64,000 nucleotides of DNA from Lonicera japonica. Taxonomy: Eukaryota; Streptophyta; Magnoliopsida; Dipsacales; Caprifoliaceae. The position numbers were made by a program, and so were the translations under genes. Positions 24,577 through 36,194 of this stretch are shown in pieces. The stretch covers positions 12,874,501 through 12,938,500 of the forward strand of contig CM038469.1 in assembly GCA_021464415.1 (NCBI GenBank), written 5' to 3'. Every line of letters begins with the position of its first letter. Positions within the stretch are counted from its first letter, which is position 1. The notes under the pieces were generated by a model. The model saw nothing but the letters and a program-made list of their open reading frames with translations. It was not told the origin of the DNA and did not search any database.

Positions 24577-25210
24577 TGTTAGAGTGATATACTAAAAGCC
24601 ATAATTTTGTTGTTGGTTTGGATATTTTATAAACTCAAATTTTCTATTTTCATGAGAATATTTATGGGCAATGGTTGCATTATATTATTTATTTAAATAT
24701 TGTGCATGTGTGTGTCTTTTATTCCATATAGTATATGATTTGGTGTGTAGAGTATAGTTTACACACATAAGATCTTATCATCAGTTCTTGTGGAATATAA
24801 GTTTAATGGTTCACTGTCTTAGATAAAATTGGACACTCATCGGTAGGATTGTAGTACAAGTTTTAGTAGTTTATCTTAATTACAGAAAACGGTAAAGTTT
24901 TAACTCGTTGTGCTAGTACACTTTGTGTGTATTGAATAGGACTAGTTTGGGTTAATTGTTTTTTTATTGACTATATAAAACAATTTAAAATTCCATGGTT
25001 ATTATGATTACTTATGCTCTTAATCTTGAAATAATTAATAGACATATATATGTAGTGTTTGTTGTTTTGACTCATTAAGAGTGAGATTCATTTATGGATC
25101 AATAATCTTCGTGAATTGGATAACGACACTATATGTATGATGGATAATAATTATTGACGGAATCCACGTCTCGGTATAGGGATTGATGATAGCCCCTTGA
25201 GACAGCGATC
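24577..25210 (+). repeat. 3' LTR of copia element 2, 3' end not defined
   Basis: Starts TGTTAGAGTGATATAC after the polypurine tract at 24566-24576. It continues through AT-rich sequence to near 25210, where a CACTA-type coding frame begins. No CA terminus or target duplication was found, so the 3' part is probably deleted. Confidence 0.6.
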
Positions 25211-25770
25211 CGATTTATGAGGTGTTAGGGAAAGATTCTAAGGGAAGAGTACGTTGTGTAAGATCTAATATCTCTAGAAAAGCTATGTTGGGTTCACAAT
25301 TTGCACGAGAGATGCTTACAGAATATATCATAAAATGGGATGATTACATGGAAAAAGTGGATAAACTTAAGGAGGAAATGGAGGAAGTGAAGTTCACACT
25401 CACACAATTTATTGATGATTTCAAAACTACAAAGTATGTGTATGTTGGACACAACTTTCGGGAATCAACTAAAATTCCAACCGAAAATCCTATTTGTCAA
25501 ACCCCTTTAAGTGTCCCTCATACTCACTTAACAACTTAGCCTCAAGTTGGACACGATGAAATAAAATACAATGTACATTCTTACACTCTTGAGCTCGTTG
25601 GCCATGGTAGGAAACTAAAGATTGGCACTGTCCCGAAGGTTCATGGTCATACTTTGGAAATTAGAGAAGTTATAGTTGTAATTGACAAAATATTGATGCC
25701 AAAACATCCACTGTATGGTGGATAACAAGGATGTGCTAGCTTATTGGAAGATATTGGCATTGGGGGAATT
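25211..25770 (+). pseudogene. CACTA (En/Spm) transposon protein fragment
   Basis: A frame starting near 25215 contains the G-K-x-x-K-G-R-V-R segment, followed by a coiled-coil-like Lys/Glu stretch (residues ~45-65 of the frame at 25222). This matches the end of plant transposase Ptta/En/Spm proteins (PF03004 family). The frame stops at 25537-25539, and similarity seems to continue to about 25730. The CACTA terminus at 27059-27071 lies 1.3 kb downstream in the right orientation, which supports the call. The 5' part is missing at the junction with the copia LTR. Confidence 0.65.
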
Positions 25771-25777
25771 ATGTATT

Positions 25778-27596
25778 GGCATGATGACTTTCTTCCTCCC
25801 ATTGATTAGATGCATTACTGAGTATGTACTTTTAACTCTTATGAATTTTTCACTGTGTGCTTCCTTTATGACCCTCACTTGATTTGAGTTGCTTTAATTA
25901 ATTAAATACAATTTGTGTATAGCTTTGAAACTCGTGTAAATTTAGTGTAGTTTATGTGAACATGTGTGATTTACATTGAAACTCCTATACTTAGTCATTA
26001 ATAAATTAGTTTAAGAATTCTATCATCTTTTTTTTTTTTATTACATCCTTCTACAGATATATATGCCAAGTAACGAGGGAAGGTTGCTAACTAATTATGG
26101 AGGGAAAGCTTTTTTATTTTTATTTTTTTGTGAATCTCACCGTAACTCGCCTATTCTAATGGAAGGAAAGCATTCGTTTTTTTTAATCTCACTGTGACCT
26201 GCCTATTCTAATGGAGGGAAAGTGTATGGTTTTGGTGTGTCTTTTTCTTCTTTTTTTTTTTCTTCTTCTTCTTCCTTTTTTTTTGTGAACCTCACCCTCC
26301 CCTGCCTATTCTAATGGAAGGAAAGCTTGGAGTGCTTAAAGTTCAGGTTCTTTATTAGTTTTAAGTTGTAATTAAATGTTAACTTTAAATTGTACTTAGT
26401 AGTAGCTAGGTTTTTATGAAGACTTAATCTACTTAAACAATTTGGTATTGTGAAAGAAATGTAATATGTATGTTATCTAAGTTATGGTTTTTGTTGGGAT
26501 TAATGGAATGTGAATGTATTTGTTGGGAACTAAATGTAGCCTCCTTAAGATATGGTTGTTTGGATTATATGCTATGTAGTAGGTTGGAAAACATGGGCGG
26601 GGAAATTTTTTTTAACAGCAGTAGTTTGTATTCTATACTGGCACGGTTTGAAACCGTTCCAGTAATGAACCCAATAAATTTTGGAATAGATAAGAACAGT
26701 TCCAGAAATATGCGAAAAATAATTTTTAATCATTACTTTTTAACACATGGACAAATAGATTCTTAACACGAGGAAGAATAGTATTATGACGTGTGGATGA
26801 ATAGTACTATGACACGTGGGCAAAAGAAACACAAAATGTGAACAAATGGAAATGCGATACATGTCCACTATGGTTCGGTTTTTGACAGTGCCACATACGT
26901 GCCGATTTTGGGAGCTTTGGGAACCCTTTGACCAGAAATGGAACTAATTTGGAATGGATATAAATTGTTCCTTGGTAATTGGTTCACTGGTTTTCGTTTT
27001 GGTTTGAAACCGTTCTAGATTCAATCAGGAACGGTTCAAAACTGTTCCAGTTAGCGAGTTTTGGTGTAGTGGAAATAGGGGTACGTTACCAACAATGTAC
27101 TTAACCTATTTTTTGTTGCAATTTTTTAAATCGGTATATATCCTATATATAATATTAAGACTAAAAGGACAGATTAGAATTACTTCATATATTAATTTGG
27201 GTACATTAATTTGAATAAATAAATTATGTTAATTAATGTCGTAAGATTTTGTAATCTGATTATGTGGGTAGAATAAAAAATTGATATATAAGTTTATAAG
27301 TTTATTTTCGACCAATAAAATTTTAGACGATCATTTCATCCACTTTTAGAGTGAATCTTCTAATAAAATTTTGAGTAAATAATTTACTCATCGTAGACAT
27401 TATTTTCATCAAATTTCATGAAACTAAATTGTTTAACTTTTGAACTATATCCCATTGAATCGAAAGAATAATAAAAAAGAGTCGAATATATCTTAAATAT
27501 GAAATTAATCACCTAATAATATATTTTATTTATTTAATTAAAGACTGTACAACATTCCGGATGCACAAAATTATTGTGAAATTAAGATGAAGAAAG
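25778..27596. repeat. Segmental duplication copy 2
   Basis: Direct-orientation counterpart of 11876-13618, here continuous with the CACTA coding remnant on the left and native sequence on the right. The right edge, at GATGAAGAAAG (27586-27596), is where the copia LTR entered copy 1. It contains a T-rich/TC tract (26226-26284). Confidence 0.85.
27059..27071 (-). mobile_element. CACTA terminus, copy 2
   Basis: CACTACACCAAAA on the minus strand, with GGAACGGTTC-type subterminal repeats to its left, marking the 3' end of the CACTA remnant that starts near 25211. The 525 bp to its right is also shared with copy 1, so the termini were copied as part of a larger segment. Confidence 0.75.
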
Positions 27597-27636
27597 ATAG
27601 GGGCGTGGGGTTTAATCATGCATGCAATATTATATT

Positions 27637-28176
27637 TAGGGGTGTGCAGAAACCGATCCGGACCGAACGGACCGACCGGACCGAACCGAAATATAGGGTT
27701 TTTTTCGGGTTTTATAAGTACAACGGTCCGGTCCGGTCCGAAAAATCTTGGACCGTTACTATTCGGTCCGGTCTACGGTCCGACTCAAAAAAATTACCCA
27801 AAAACCGAACCGGACCGATATATTTATATATATATAATTTTTTTATTTTTTTAAATATATATACTTATTTGTGTAAAAATATACATGAGTTTATTATATT
27901 TTGGGCCTATGTATTTTTATTTGTGTGTAGAAAGCATTAGTCCATTAAAATGGGCTTCACATATATATAAATATGCTATGAAAAATGGGCTAATTAAGTG
28001 TGAAAAATGGATAAAAAGCCCAAATCAAATTGGCCCATTAAAAAAGTCCAGACCGGTTGGACCGACCGAACCCGGACCGTTTAAATTGGTCCGGTCCGGT
28101 CCGGTCTAAGCTAGCAATTTGGTCCGGTCCGGTCTAGTGGTCAACGGTCCGGTCAACCGGACCGTGCACACCCCTA
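27637..28176. mobile_element. hAT-type MITE, 540 bp, TSD ATTATATT
   Basis: Perfect terminal inverted repeats TAGGGGTGTGCA / TGCACACCCCTA and an 8 bp duplication ATTATATT (27629-27636 and 28177-28184) fit a hAT-superfamily element. Both arms are packed with CCGGACCGG-like motifs that can fold back. The frames here (for example 27587-27940) arise from the repeated GGTCCG motif and are not genes. Confidence 0.88.
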
Positions 28177-28184
28177 ATTATATT

Positions 28185-29700
28185 AGTAAAGCCCGCAGGC
28201 GCATTTGATAATACGATCTCTTTCGAAAACGAATTGTAATTATTTGTTTAATATTTTTTTTTTGGTACAGGGAATTGTAATTATTGTTTAAACGTCATCA
28301 TTAAGCATGCAAGATGAATATAAACCATTGACTTAGTGAGAGGCGGTCCTAAACTAATTGAGACCTTGAGTTCATGTTATAGTAGACGATATTTAAATTT
28401 TGATAAACTTAGTTATAATATATAAACATGTTATAATTTTTACTTATGTTTTAAATATATATATGGGTGAGATTTCAATGGTTACTTCTCTTTTTACCCA
28501 TAAATGGTGATTGTAATATTAACCATTGAATGAAAATTTAATAGTTGAGATCATTTGTATAGTTGACTAATATAATTAATGCACATTGGAGAAATACAAA
28601 ATATTAAACGTAAGGTTAAGTGGATAACTTGTTGTTACATGATGACATGATATATTTTTTCTATTTAATTTTAAGGAATCATAAATTAGATATTCATTAC
28701 ATGATTTTGTAATTCCAATACAGGATATCCCTATTCCTTACCCCTATAAAAAGGGTGATTTTATTTATATTGATGTTTTGCAGTTAATTTACATTATTAA
28801 GTTAATTAATATTGCCTACTAAATTAATCCGTAAGTGTGGATAAACAAACAAAAAAATATTATTGGTTTAATTTTATAAATATTATTTTATTAATGATTT
28901 AATATTAAAAAATAAATTAGATTAATAAGTACATCTAATTTAATTAAATAAATAAAAATATGAGGTTTTTTTTAAAGTACAAATCAATTACTCTCATTAT
29001 AACAAAAGATATTATATTTTTAAGATTAGTTTCAAGGATAACTTTTTAATTGATGACATTAAAAATAAAAGATGGTCATTTTCAAAACTACCCCTTATTA
29101 AAGATAACAACTGTTAAAAAATAAAATATAAATAACAAAAGATTAAATTCAAACTAAACATCTCAAACAAAGATTTCAAATTTGAACATGTAATCAAAAT
29201 TTTATCACAAAGGTCAACCAAGAACATAAGTATTAAATATATATATTTTATTATTCCGAAAACTCTAAATTTCAAATTAATTATCAAATGATAAGATGCT
29301 ACAATTTTAAAAAGAAAAAAAATTTATGTACAGCAAAAAAGAAAAATAAAAATACTTTAGAATTGTGATCCTTTCAAAAAAAAATTAAAATTTTGATGAT
29401 TTTTTTAGAATTGTTTGTAGGCTCATTTATTTCACATAATTTCATAAAAAAAAATTTAAAGCACAAAATAAATTTCAAAGGTTTATGGTATGTTTTTTTG
29501 CATAATTATCCTCTCACAAACCATTCCAATGAAAGAAAATAATATTCGTGTTATAAATTACAATACCAAATGTCGTGCTAGCTAATTAATTACATGATCA
29601 TGAATACTTTATATAATTACATATTAAAAATTTGATAAACATAAAATAGGTTTACGATGATTGTCAACATAGAAAAATATGTATACTTGATTCTTAAATC

Positions 29701-29738
<38 letters not shown>

Positions 29739-29817
29739 GTGAAAGAAAGGGGTGAAAGTATTAATAACATAATTAGTTGAAAATATTTTTTTAAAAAACC
29801 CTTTAAAATTCTTTAAT
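28185..29817. other. AT-rich intergenic DNA, no gene seen
   Basis: Poly-A/T runs and an (ATT)n microsatellite at 29702-29738 are the only structures I could support. No frame has recognisable similarity. Confidence 0.6.
29702..29738. repeat. (ATT)n microsatellite
   Basis: About twelve uninterrupted TTA units. Confidence 0.95.
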
Positions 29818-30526
29818 GGTGTGTTTGGAATGTGAATTTGAGAAAAGATTTTAACATGAGATTTGGATTTGGAATTTCAAATCTAAATATTTTTGTTTGG
29901 TATGAAATTATGATTTGAGATTTATAAATATATTTAAATAATAAGATTTAATACTTATTTTAAAGTTATAACTTTCAAATTTTAGAGATAAGGTTGTTCC
30001 TTATAGATCCCAAACTTACGAATTTGAAAAAAAATATTATTTAATTTTTAAACAAATTATTATTTTTTATTATTATTAATATACTTGTAATATTAATTAT
30101 AATAATAATATGAGGGATGACAAAGGAACGTGTGTTATCTAAACCTAAACCTAACAAGCTTAAAAACACATCCCAACTTGGTGCAGGTTTTATTTTTTTA
30201 AATCTAAATTCGTTGCGAATAGTGTACACATAAATCCATGCCCGCCCCGTGGTAATTGCGCCAAAATATTATAATAGGGGCGGGTTGAATCAAACGGGTT
30301 AATTTTGTGCAAGTCTGAGTTCTGTCACGGTGTCAAAAAATAAAAATAGCTTACTAATCATCTAAATAGAAATTTTAGCAGAATAATATTTGGATTTAGA
30401 AATCAATTTTCTTGTATTTGTTAAGTAAACAAAAAATTTTAAACTCTTATATTTCAAATATGTAATTTTTGAATCTTAGATTTTTGAATTTTAAAGCTAA
30501 ATTCAATTATATAATTCAAACACACC
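29818..30526. mobile_element. Foldback MITE-like element
   Basis: Ends are inverted: GGTGTGTTTGGAATGTGAA on the left, and CAAACACACC on the right, which reverse-complements to GGTGTGTTTG. Many internal ATTTGGATTT/AAATCTAAAT-like stretches also pair. TTA lies near each end, compatible with a PIF/Harbinger insertion, but the exact ends are uncertain. The 30041-30229 frame is not a gene. Confidence 0.55.
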
Positions 30527-32252
30527 TTAAAAGAAAATAGAAAATAAATTAAAATGGAAGTAGATTTCGATTAGGAATCTAAATTAAAATATAATCTAAA
30601 TTAGTACAATTATAAATTAATTTTAATTAGTGGATATACTTCTCAATTTTAAAAATGGTACAAAATTTGTTTGTCAAACACAATATATTGATTATTGAAC
30701 CAAATAATTAATTATTTAATACTAAATAAGATATATTTTAAGTGTTATTTAGGAAGTCGTGCGCATATTTCCATATCTTATCAAATTATTAAAAGTTGAG
30801 TTTGTTTGAAATACTTTAAATTAAGAAAATACGTTTCTTTTAATATTATTTTATGTTATTGTGTTAAAATTATTATTTAGTTGAACAGTGACTAATAAAA
30901 CTAGTAGCATAGGCTATATGAGATGCTTCAAATTAATTTTTTGGTTTTTATTGCAATATGATTTGTCACGAATGATAATAAAATGATTAAATTAAAAGTA
31001 TTATTGAAATAGTTGAGTTGTATGTTATTTGTAAACCTATTATATAGAGATGAAAATTCAAAGTCAAATATATTTTGAAAGTGTTATTTTCCATAAACTT
31101 ATATTATTAATTAACTATAAAACTGAAATGATGAAAGCACCCATAAACACTTATCCTAGTTTAAAATTGGGTTATCCTAAGTCTAATTGAAAAATAAAAT
31201 CTTTAAGGAATCTTGTTTGGTTGAGATTTGAAAACATGTTTTGAAAAGTGAATTTAATTTTGTTGAAATTTTTTTCAACCAATTCAAAAAAAACTCGTAA
31301 AAAATAAATAAATTAGTCACAATAGATCTTGTTTTATAGATCTCAATGATTAGGTTTCAAATATAATTTTTTTATCTAATTTCGATTTTTGAATTTAAAG
31401 TTATGATGTTTTAAATATTTTATAAGAGAAAAAGTAAAGTGATTTGGAAAGTGTGAAGTAAAGTTGACTTTTTGATAAAAAAAATTAAAAACTTGATTTT
31501 AAAATCTCAACCAAACACCACCTAAAATTTAATTAAAAATATAGAAATAGAATAGGTCACCTTAACCTGCTATAACAGGTTAAAATATTTGGCACTTCAC
31601 AAATATGCATTAATTATTGTCAGTGCTTATCAATGGATAGAAAGAGAAGGTAAACATTCAAAACTCATCCATATATATATATATATATATATATTCAATA
31701 TAAAATCAAAATTTATAATATACTTGCAATTTTACAAATATAAAAGTCTCAAAAGGTTTATCAATGTTATATATCCTAAGTAAACTTAAATATATTATAT
31801 AAACTACCAATAAGTGATATATATACACACTAAGAAAAAAAAAAACTATATATTTGAGTTTCATTAAAATCTGTCTAAACTAAAAATAATGTTAAACAAT
31901 AAGAACATAAAAAATTAACACGTTCAAATTAAATAAAGAAAAAATATTAAAAACAAACAAAATAAAAACATGTGATAGTAAAAAATATTGCCTTAACATC
32001 AAATCATTAAATTTATCTAATATAATAAGAGATATTTAAAAAACAATACTCTATGAAAGTATAAATAATAAGAAATCATGAAGAAATAAAGACTTTACAA
32101 AAAAAAATACTTAATAAAAGATTGTGGACCGAATTCTTTGTCAATTGTTATTAGTTGCTTTCGAATCAATCACCCCACAATTTTTCCCACAAGCGAGGCC
32201 CTATGTACAATAGCAAAAAAAGTGGCCCCTCCCAAGTTAATATTATTAATTA
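30527..32252. other. AT-rich intergenic DNA with one MITE, no gene seen
   Basis: Contains the MITE at 31207-31522 and an (AT)n tract at 31671-31694. The short frame 31589-31783 runs through the microsatellite and is not credible as a gene. Confidence 0.6.
31207..31522. mobile_element. PIF/Harbinger-like MITE, 316 bp, TSD TAA
   Basis: GTTTGGTTGAGATTT near the left end is matched by its reverse complement AAATCTCAACCAAAC near the right end. TAA flanks both sides (31204-31206 and 31523-31525). Non-coding. Confidence 0.65.
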
Positions 32253-32667
32253 TCTATCTATGTTATATTATAAAAAGAAGATAGAATTCAACTGTTTCAA
32301 TGAAGTTGTGTCAAATGTAATAAACTTTCAATAATACCCTCAAATACTACTCTCAATTACAATAATTAAAAGGGGCACAATAGTACACTTCCACTCTCCA
32401 CTAACCCACGTACACTTCCATTCTCTCTTTTTATCTGCCCACTCTTTCTCTCTCTCTCTCTCTAGCTAATTAGTGGAACCCCAATTGTAATAAATTTTAA
32501 TACCTATTTATTGATTGATATAGAAGTTTTTTTTTTTGGTCTACGATGTAAAAGTTGAGTTATAAATTTTTGTTTCATCGTTATTTTTGGCCTCTTGAGA
32601 CCAAATCAAGAAAGAAGGGTTTTCATCCTCAAATTCACTAGAAACTTTGGTATTTTTGTTTCATCCT

Positions 32668-33612
32668 TATATTCTATTCACGTTCTTTAATATGTAGAGA
32701 CAAAGGATTTTAATTCTATTTTTTTCTTCCTCCCGATCAAAATCAAGAGCATAAGGAGAACAAAATTTCCTTATTCACTTTTGAGTATAGCACTTAAGTG
32801 AAAATCTATTTTTGTCTCATTTGTGAAATATTTATTCTATTAATAATATCAGTTTGAATATTTGCTTAGATTGATTATGCATTTGTATATATAATTTATA
32901 CAAATATATGGATACATATTTTTTGGCTTCAAACACCTATGTGGATAAGGGTATTCCCCACTTTTGCATGATCTTTTATCTACCAGAATACTAAAAATAG
33001 CTTTTATTTTATATTTTCTATTTATTAATAAATTTACGCTAAAAAAATAGTGGTTTATGAAAACAAAAAGAAGTCCCCCCCCCCCTTCATATTTTATTCA
33101 CGTTCTTTAGTATACAGAGACAAAGGATTTTAATTATATTTTTTTCTTCTTCCCAATCAAAATCAAAATCGAAAGCATAAGGGGAAAAAAAATTCCTTCT
33201 TCACTTTTGAGTACATCACCTAAGTGAAAATCTATTTTTGTCTCCTTTGCGAAATATCTATTCTATTAATAATATCAGTTTTAATATTTGCTTAGATTGA
33301 TTATGCACGTTTATAAATAGATATTTGTATATATAATTTATACAAATATATGGATACATATTTTTTGGCCTCAAATGTGGATAAGGGTATTCCCCACTTT
33401 TGCATGATCTTTTATCTAACAGAATACTAAAAATAACTTCTATTTTATATTTTCTATTTATTAATAAATTTATGCCAAAAAAATTGTGGTTTATGAAAAC
33501 AAAAAGGAGTTTCCCCCCTTCTCATTTTCTATTCATGTTCTTTAATATATAGAGACAAAATATTTTAGTTATATTTTTTTCTTCTTCCCAAGCAAAATTG
33601 AGAGGTTAAAGG
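32668..33612. repeat. Tandem repeat inside the Helitron, ~420-435 bp unit, 2.2 copies
   Basis: The phrase ATTCACGTTCTTTA begins at 32676 and 33096, with a variant at 33531. The whole units align with small indels, including a poly-C tract before copy 2 (33076-33085). Copy 2 has a 20 bp TTTATAAATAGATATTTGTA insertion. Copy 3 is partial. Confidence 0.85.
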
Positions 33613-33829
33613 AATTTTTTTTTTAACGAATAACATTATTTTTCTTCCTACTGTTAACATTTTTGAATAATTGTCCTATTGTTTTCTTTAACGAATAACA
33701 AAAATATTATCCTCTAATATAATAGGTTTTAATTTATTAATTATTTATTACATTTACTTATCATTTAACCATGTTTATAATTGATATTTTGTATTCTATA
33801 GTAACTTCTTTTAAATTTTAACAGGAATC

Positions 33830-33848
33830 GCACACGCATCGCGTGTGC
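33830..33848 (+). other. Helitron 3' terminal hairpin
   Basis: Perfect 8 bp stem, 3-base loop, strongly GC-rich in an AT-rich context, just upstream of CTAG. It is thought to act as the rolling-circle terminator in Helitrons. Confidence 0.7.
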
Positions 33849-33860
33849 ATCGTTAGCTAG

Positions 33861-36060
33861 TTTTAAAATATGTAAACTTACAAATAAGGCTCATACACAC
33901 TAAGAGAAGAAGTAGGACCTTCCAGTAAGTGAGGCATTAGGCAACTGCCTAGTTTGCCTTATACTTGGGCTGGCTGTGGACTTAGTGATAATGCACTGAA
34001 TTTAGGGTTCCGCAAAGTATAAATTAATTGAGATATGTAAAAGTTGGCCCATATATTTTGCGGTAAAAACAACAAAAAATGACAAGTTAATTATATATTT
34101 TGTCAAATTAATATATATTCTAGCAGAAGACATAATTGTTTTGGCATTCATATAGAGAGCGACACTTGCGTACTTGCATTAATAGGATTGCCAATCACAC
34201 TTTGTTAATTTAAAATGTTTAACTTTAGAACAATTTTACGATCATTTGTCCATTAGAGTGAATATGATTTAACCATGACATAGTTAAGTGAAAGAGACAC
34301 TTAAGTGAAAATAATTAAAACGAGTTTATAAATTTCCTCTAATAGCCAAAGCGGGTCTTTTCCCAAAATCCTCTAGTGCTGGTTGTGCCCCCTCCACCTT
34401 TTCCAAAATAATTAAAACCACACTGAATTTGTCGTACTCGTATCTTTTTCATTATAATTTCGCTTTAATTTTAATTAATGAATTCTAGCTTGAGGGTTGG
34501 GTGAAATTTTTTATGAAACTTAGTGGAAATGATTTTTATAACGAGTAAATCAATCATTTATTCCACAAAATTCATCAAGGTCGAAATTCAAACAGAAAAT
34601 AAATATAATAAAAATTTAATATATAGGTTCATTTCAATCATTATAATTTTAGATGATCATCTATTTAACTCTCAAACTAAATCATATCAAACAAAATTTA
34701 ACTAAAAGGTAGCGAAAATGAGCCAAATCTAAACTTGTGTATCTCAAAACCTTTCGGCCGTATAAGAAGTATGACGTATACGTGCTAGCTAAATTAGTTC
34801 TAAACTCTAATTTATAGCGAGGGCATCGGCTACAGAATTTGCCTCAGGAAAGGCTTAATTACTCACAATTAATATTTGTTCAATTCCCCTTTATTCATTA
34901 TAATTGGGGTTCCAAAAGGTTGTGGAAAATGATCATTTTAATGGACTAACAGTTGTTTTTACGTTATGTGTCATATCTTTTCCATCACTTTTATATGTAA
35001 TTGTTTCCCTTATATACATATATATTAATAAAGAAAAATAATAACATTTATCTTAAAGGGACATGTTATTCACATCATGTATTAAATTGATAATATTCTT
35101 TACGAAAATTTGTATATTATAATTTATTTATTTATATTTATATATGCGTAACATGTGTAAGGAAACACATGACCATTAACAAATCACAAATACTTTTATT
35201 TATATGTTTAATTGGTGGTTTAGATACATTAATTATTACATGTTTATATTTTAATTTATTGGCTCTTAGCTTAATGTAATGGTGAGCGGATAGTTTGAAT
35301 GATTGTTATAGTTGAATATTTAATTCATTTGAGTATTGCAAACTTATCCAAACTTTAATTTACCTATTTATTAAATACCTATCCATTATTAATAATTATT
35401 GTATTATTATAGTTGCCGAAGAATTTTTACATTCATTAACCTGGCACAAAAATCTATAGCCAAAATAAACTCTCAGAAAATCTACCATCAAAATATTCTT
35501 CTCATTAAAGTCTCACCAAAATTCGTCCTTCCTAATTTGTGTTAGTATTATTTTAAATTTTTATCAAACAAGTTAAATTTATATGCGTTATCTTTTTCTA
35601 AATCATATATAAGGGTCTTTCGTAATGCAACTTAAATTTTTCGATCTCCAACAAAATCATCTCGAAGATTAACTTAAATCTATACATGTGATCATTTTTT
35701 AAATCACAATTCAAAACCATTTAAATTGTGACATTCACATAGACAATTATAATAGGTTAATTAACACATATACGTTCATAAAAATTTCAAGTCGACCTGT
35801 CAATGGGTCGCTTCAGATCATGTTTTTTTATCGTTTCGGTCTAAACGGGTGACTTTTTTATCAGGTGATATTGTGTTTTGGGTGTTATCGTTTTGGATTT
35901 TAACAAATTACTCGATATGACCCATTAAATAAATATATAATAAAAAACTATATTTGTATATACAATATTATATGCATAGATTGTAAGTTTACCTTGAATT
36001 AACAAATATATGAGTAATACAAATTATATACATTTATATTAAAAGTATACATATAGAGTA
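33861..36060. other. AT-rich intergenic DNA, no gene seen
   Basis: I see no credible coding frame or repeat structure. The frame at 34523-34705 is AT-rich noise. Confidence 0.55.
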
Positions 36061-36194
36061 CATTTTCCATACGGACCGGACCCTTTGCGACGTTTTTTTG
36101 TCGCAAATACATTGGGAAATATATTTTTAGCGACAGAAAACCGTCCCTAAAGTCTCGGTCCATACAGACCAGTCCGCATAGAAAAATTTCCATG
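36061..36194 (-). repeat. Short dispersed repeat, copy 1 (GTCGCTAAAAATAT family)
   Basis: Reverse-complement aligns over most of its length with 53511-53631, sharing TTTAG, then GTCGCTAAAAATATAT, then GACnAAAAAncGTCGC. It has internal inverted symmetry around GCGAC/GTCGC. Probably a small DNA transposon relic; termini and superfamily are not resolved. Confidence 0.55.

Larger units (their letters stand above)
17565..25210 (+). mobile_element. Ty1/copia element 2, degenerate, with both LTRs partial
   Basis: Starts TGTTAGAGTGATATAC at 17565. The same start recurs at 24577 after a purine tract (AAGTGGGAGAT), so these are the 5' and 3' LTRs. They match for roughly the first 97 bp and then diverge: the 5' LTR appears to lack a middle part and the 3' LTR its end. 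The right limit near 25210 is approximate because CACTA coding sequence begins there. A Cassandra dimer is nested at 22167-23275. It lies directly against the broken RNase H of element 1, so it inserted there or was joined by recombination; the rest of element 1 does not reappear on its right. Confidence 0.8.
32253..33860 (+). mobile_element. Non-autonomous Helitron, ~1.6 kb
   Basis: The 3' end shows the Helitron signature. An 8 bp GC-rich stem with a 3-base loop (GCACACGC-ATC-GCGTGTGC, 33830-33848) is followed 8 bp later by CTAG (33857-33860), then T. The proposed 5' end starts TCTATCTATG after an A, giving insertion between A and T. No Rep/helicase frame is present. The 5' end is the less certain limit. 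It carries a CT tract (32440-32463) and a tandem array. Confidence 0.65.

Noticed and set aside
27587..28109. Arg/Pro-rich protein-coding region
   Set aside because: The frames consist of GGTCCG/CGGACC repeats within a hAT MITE having clear ends.
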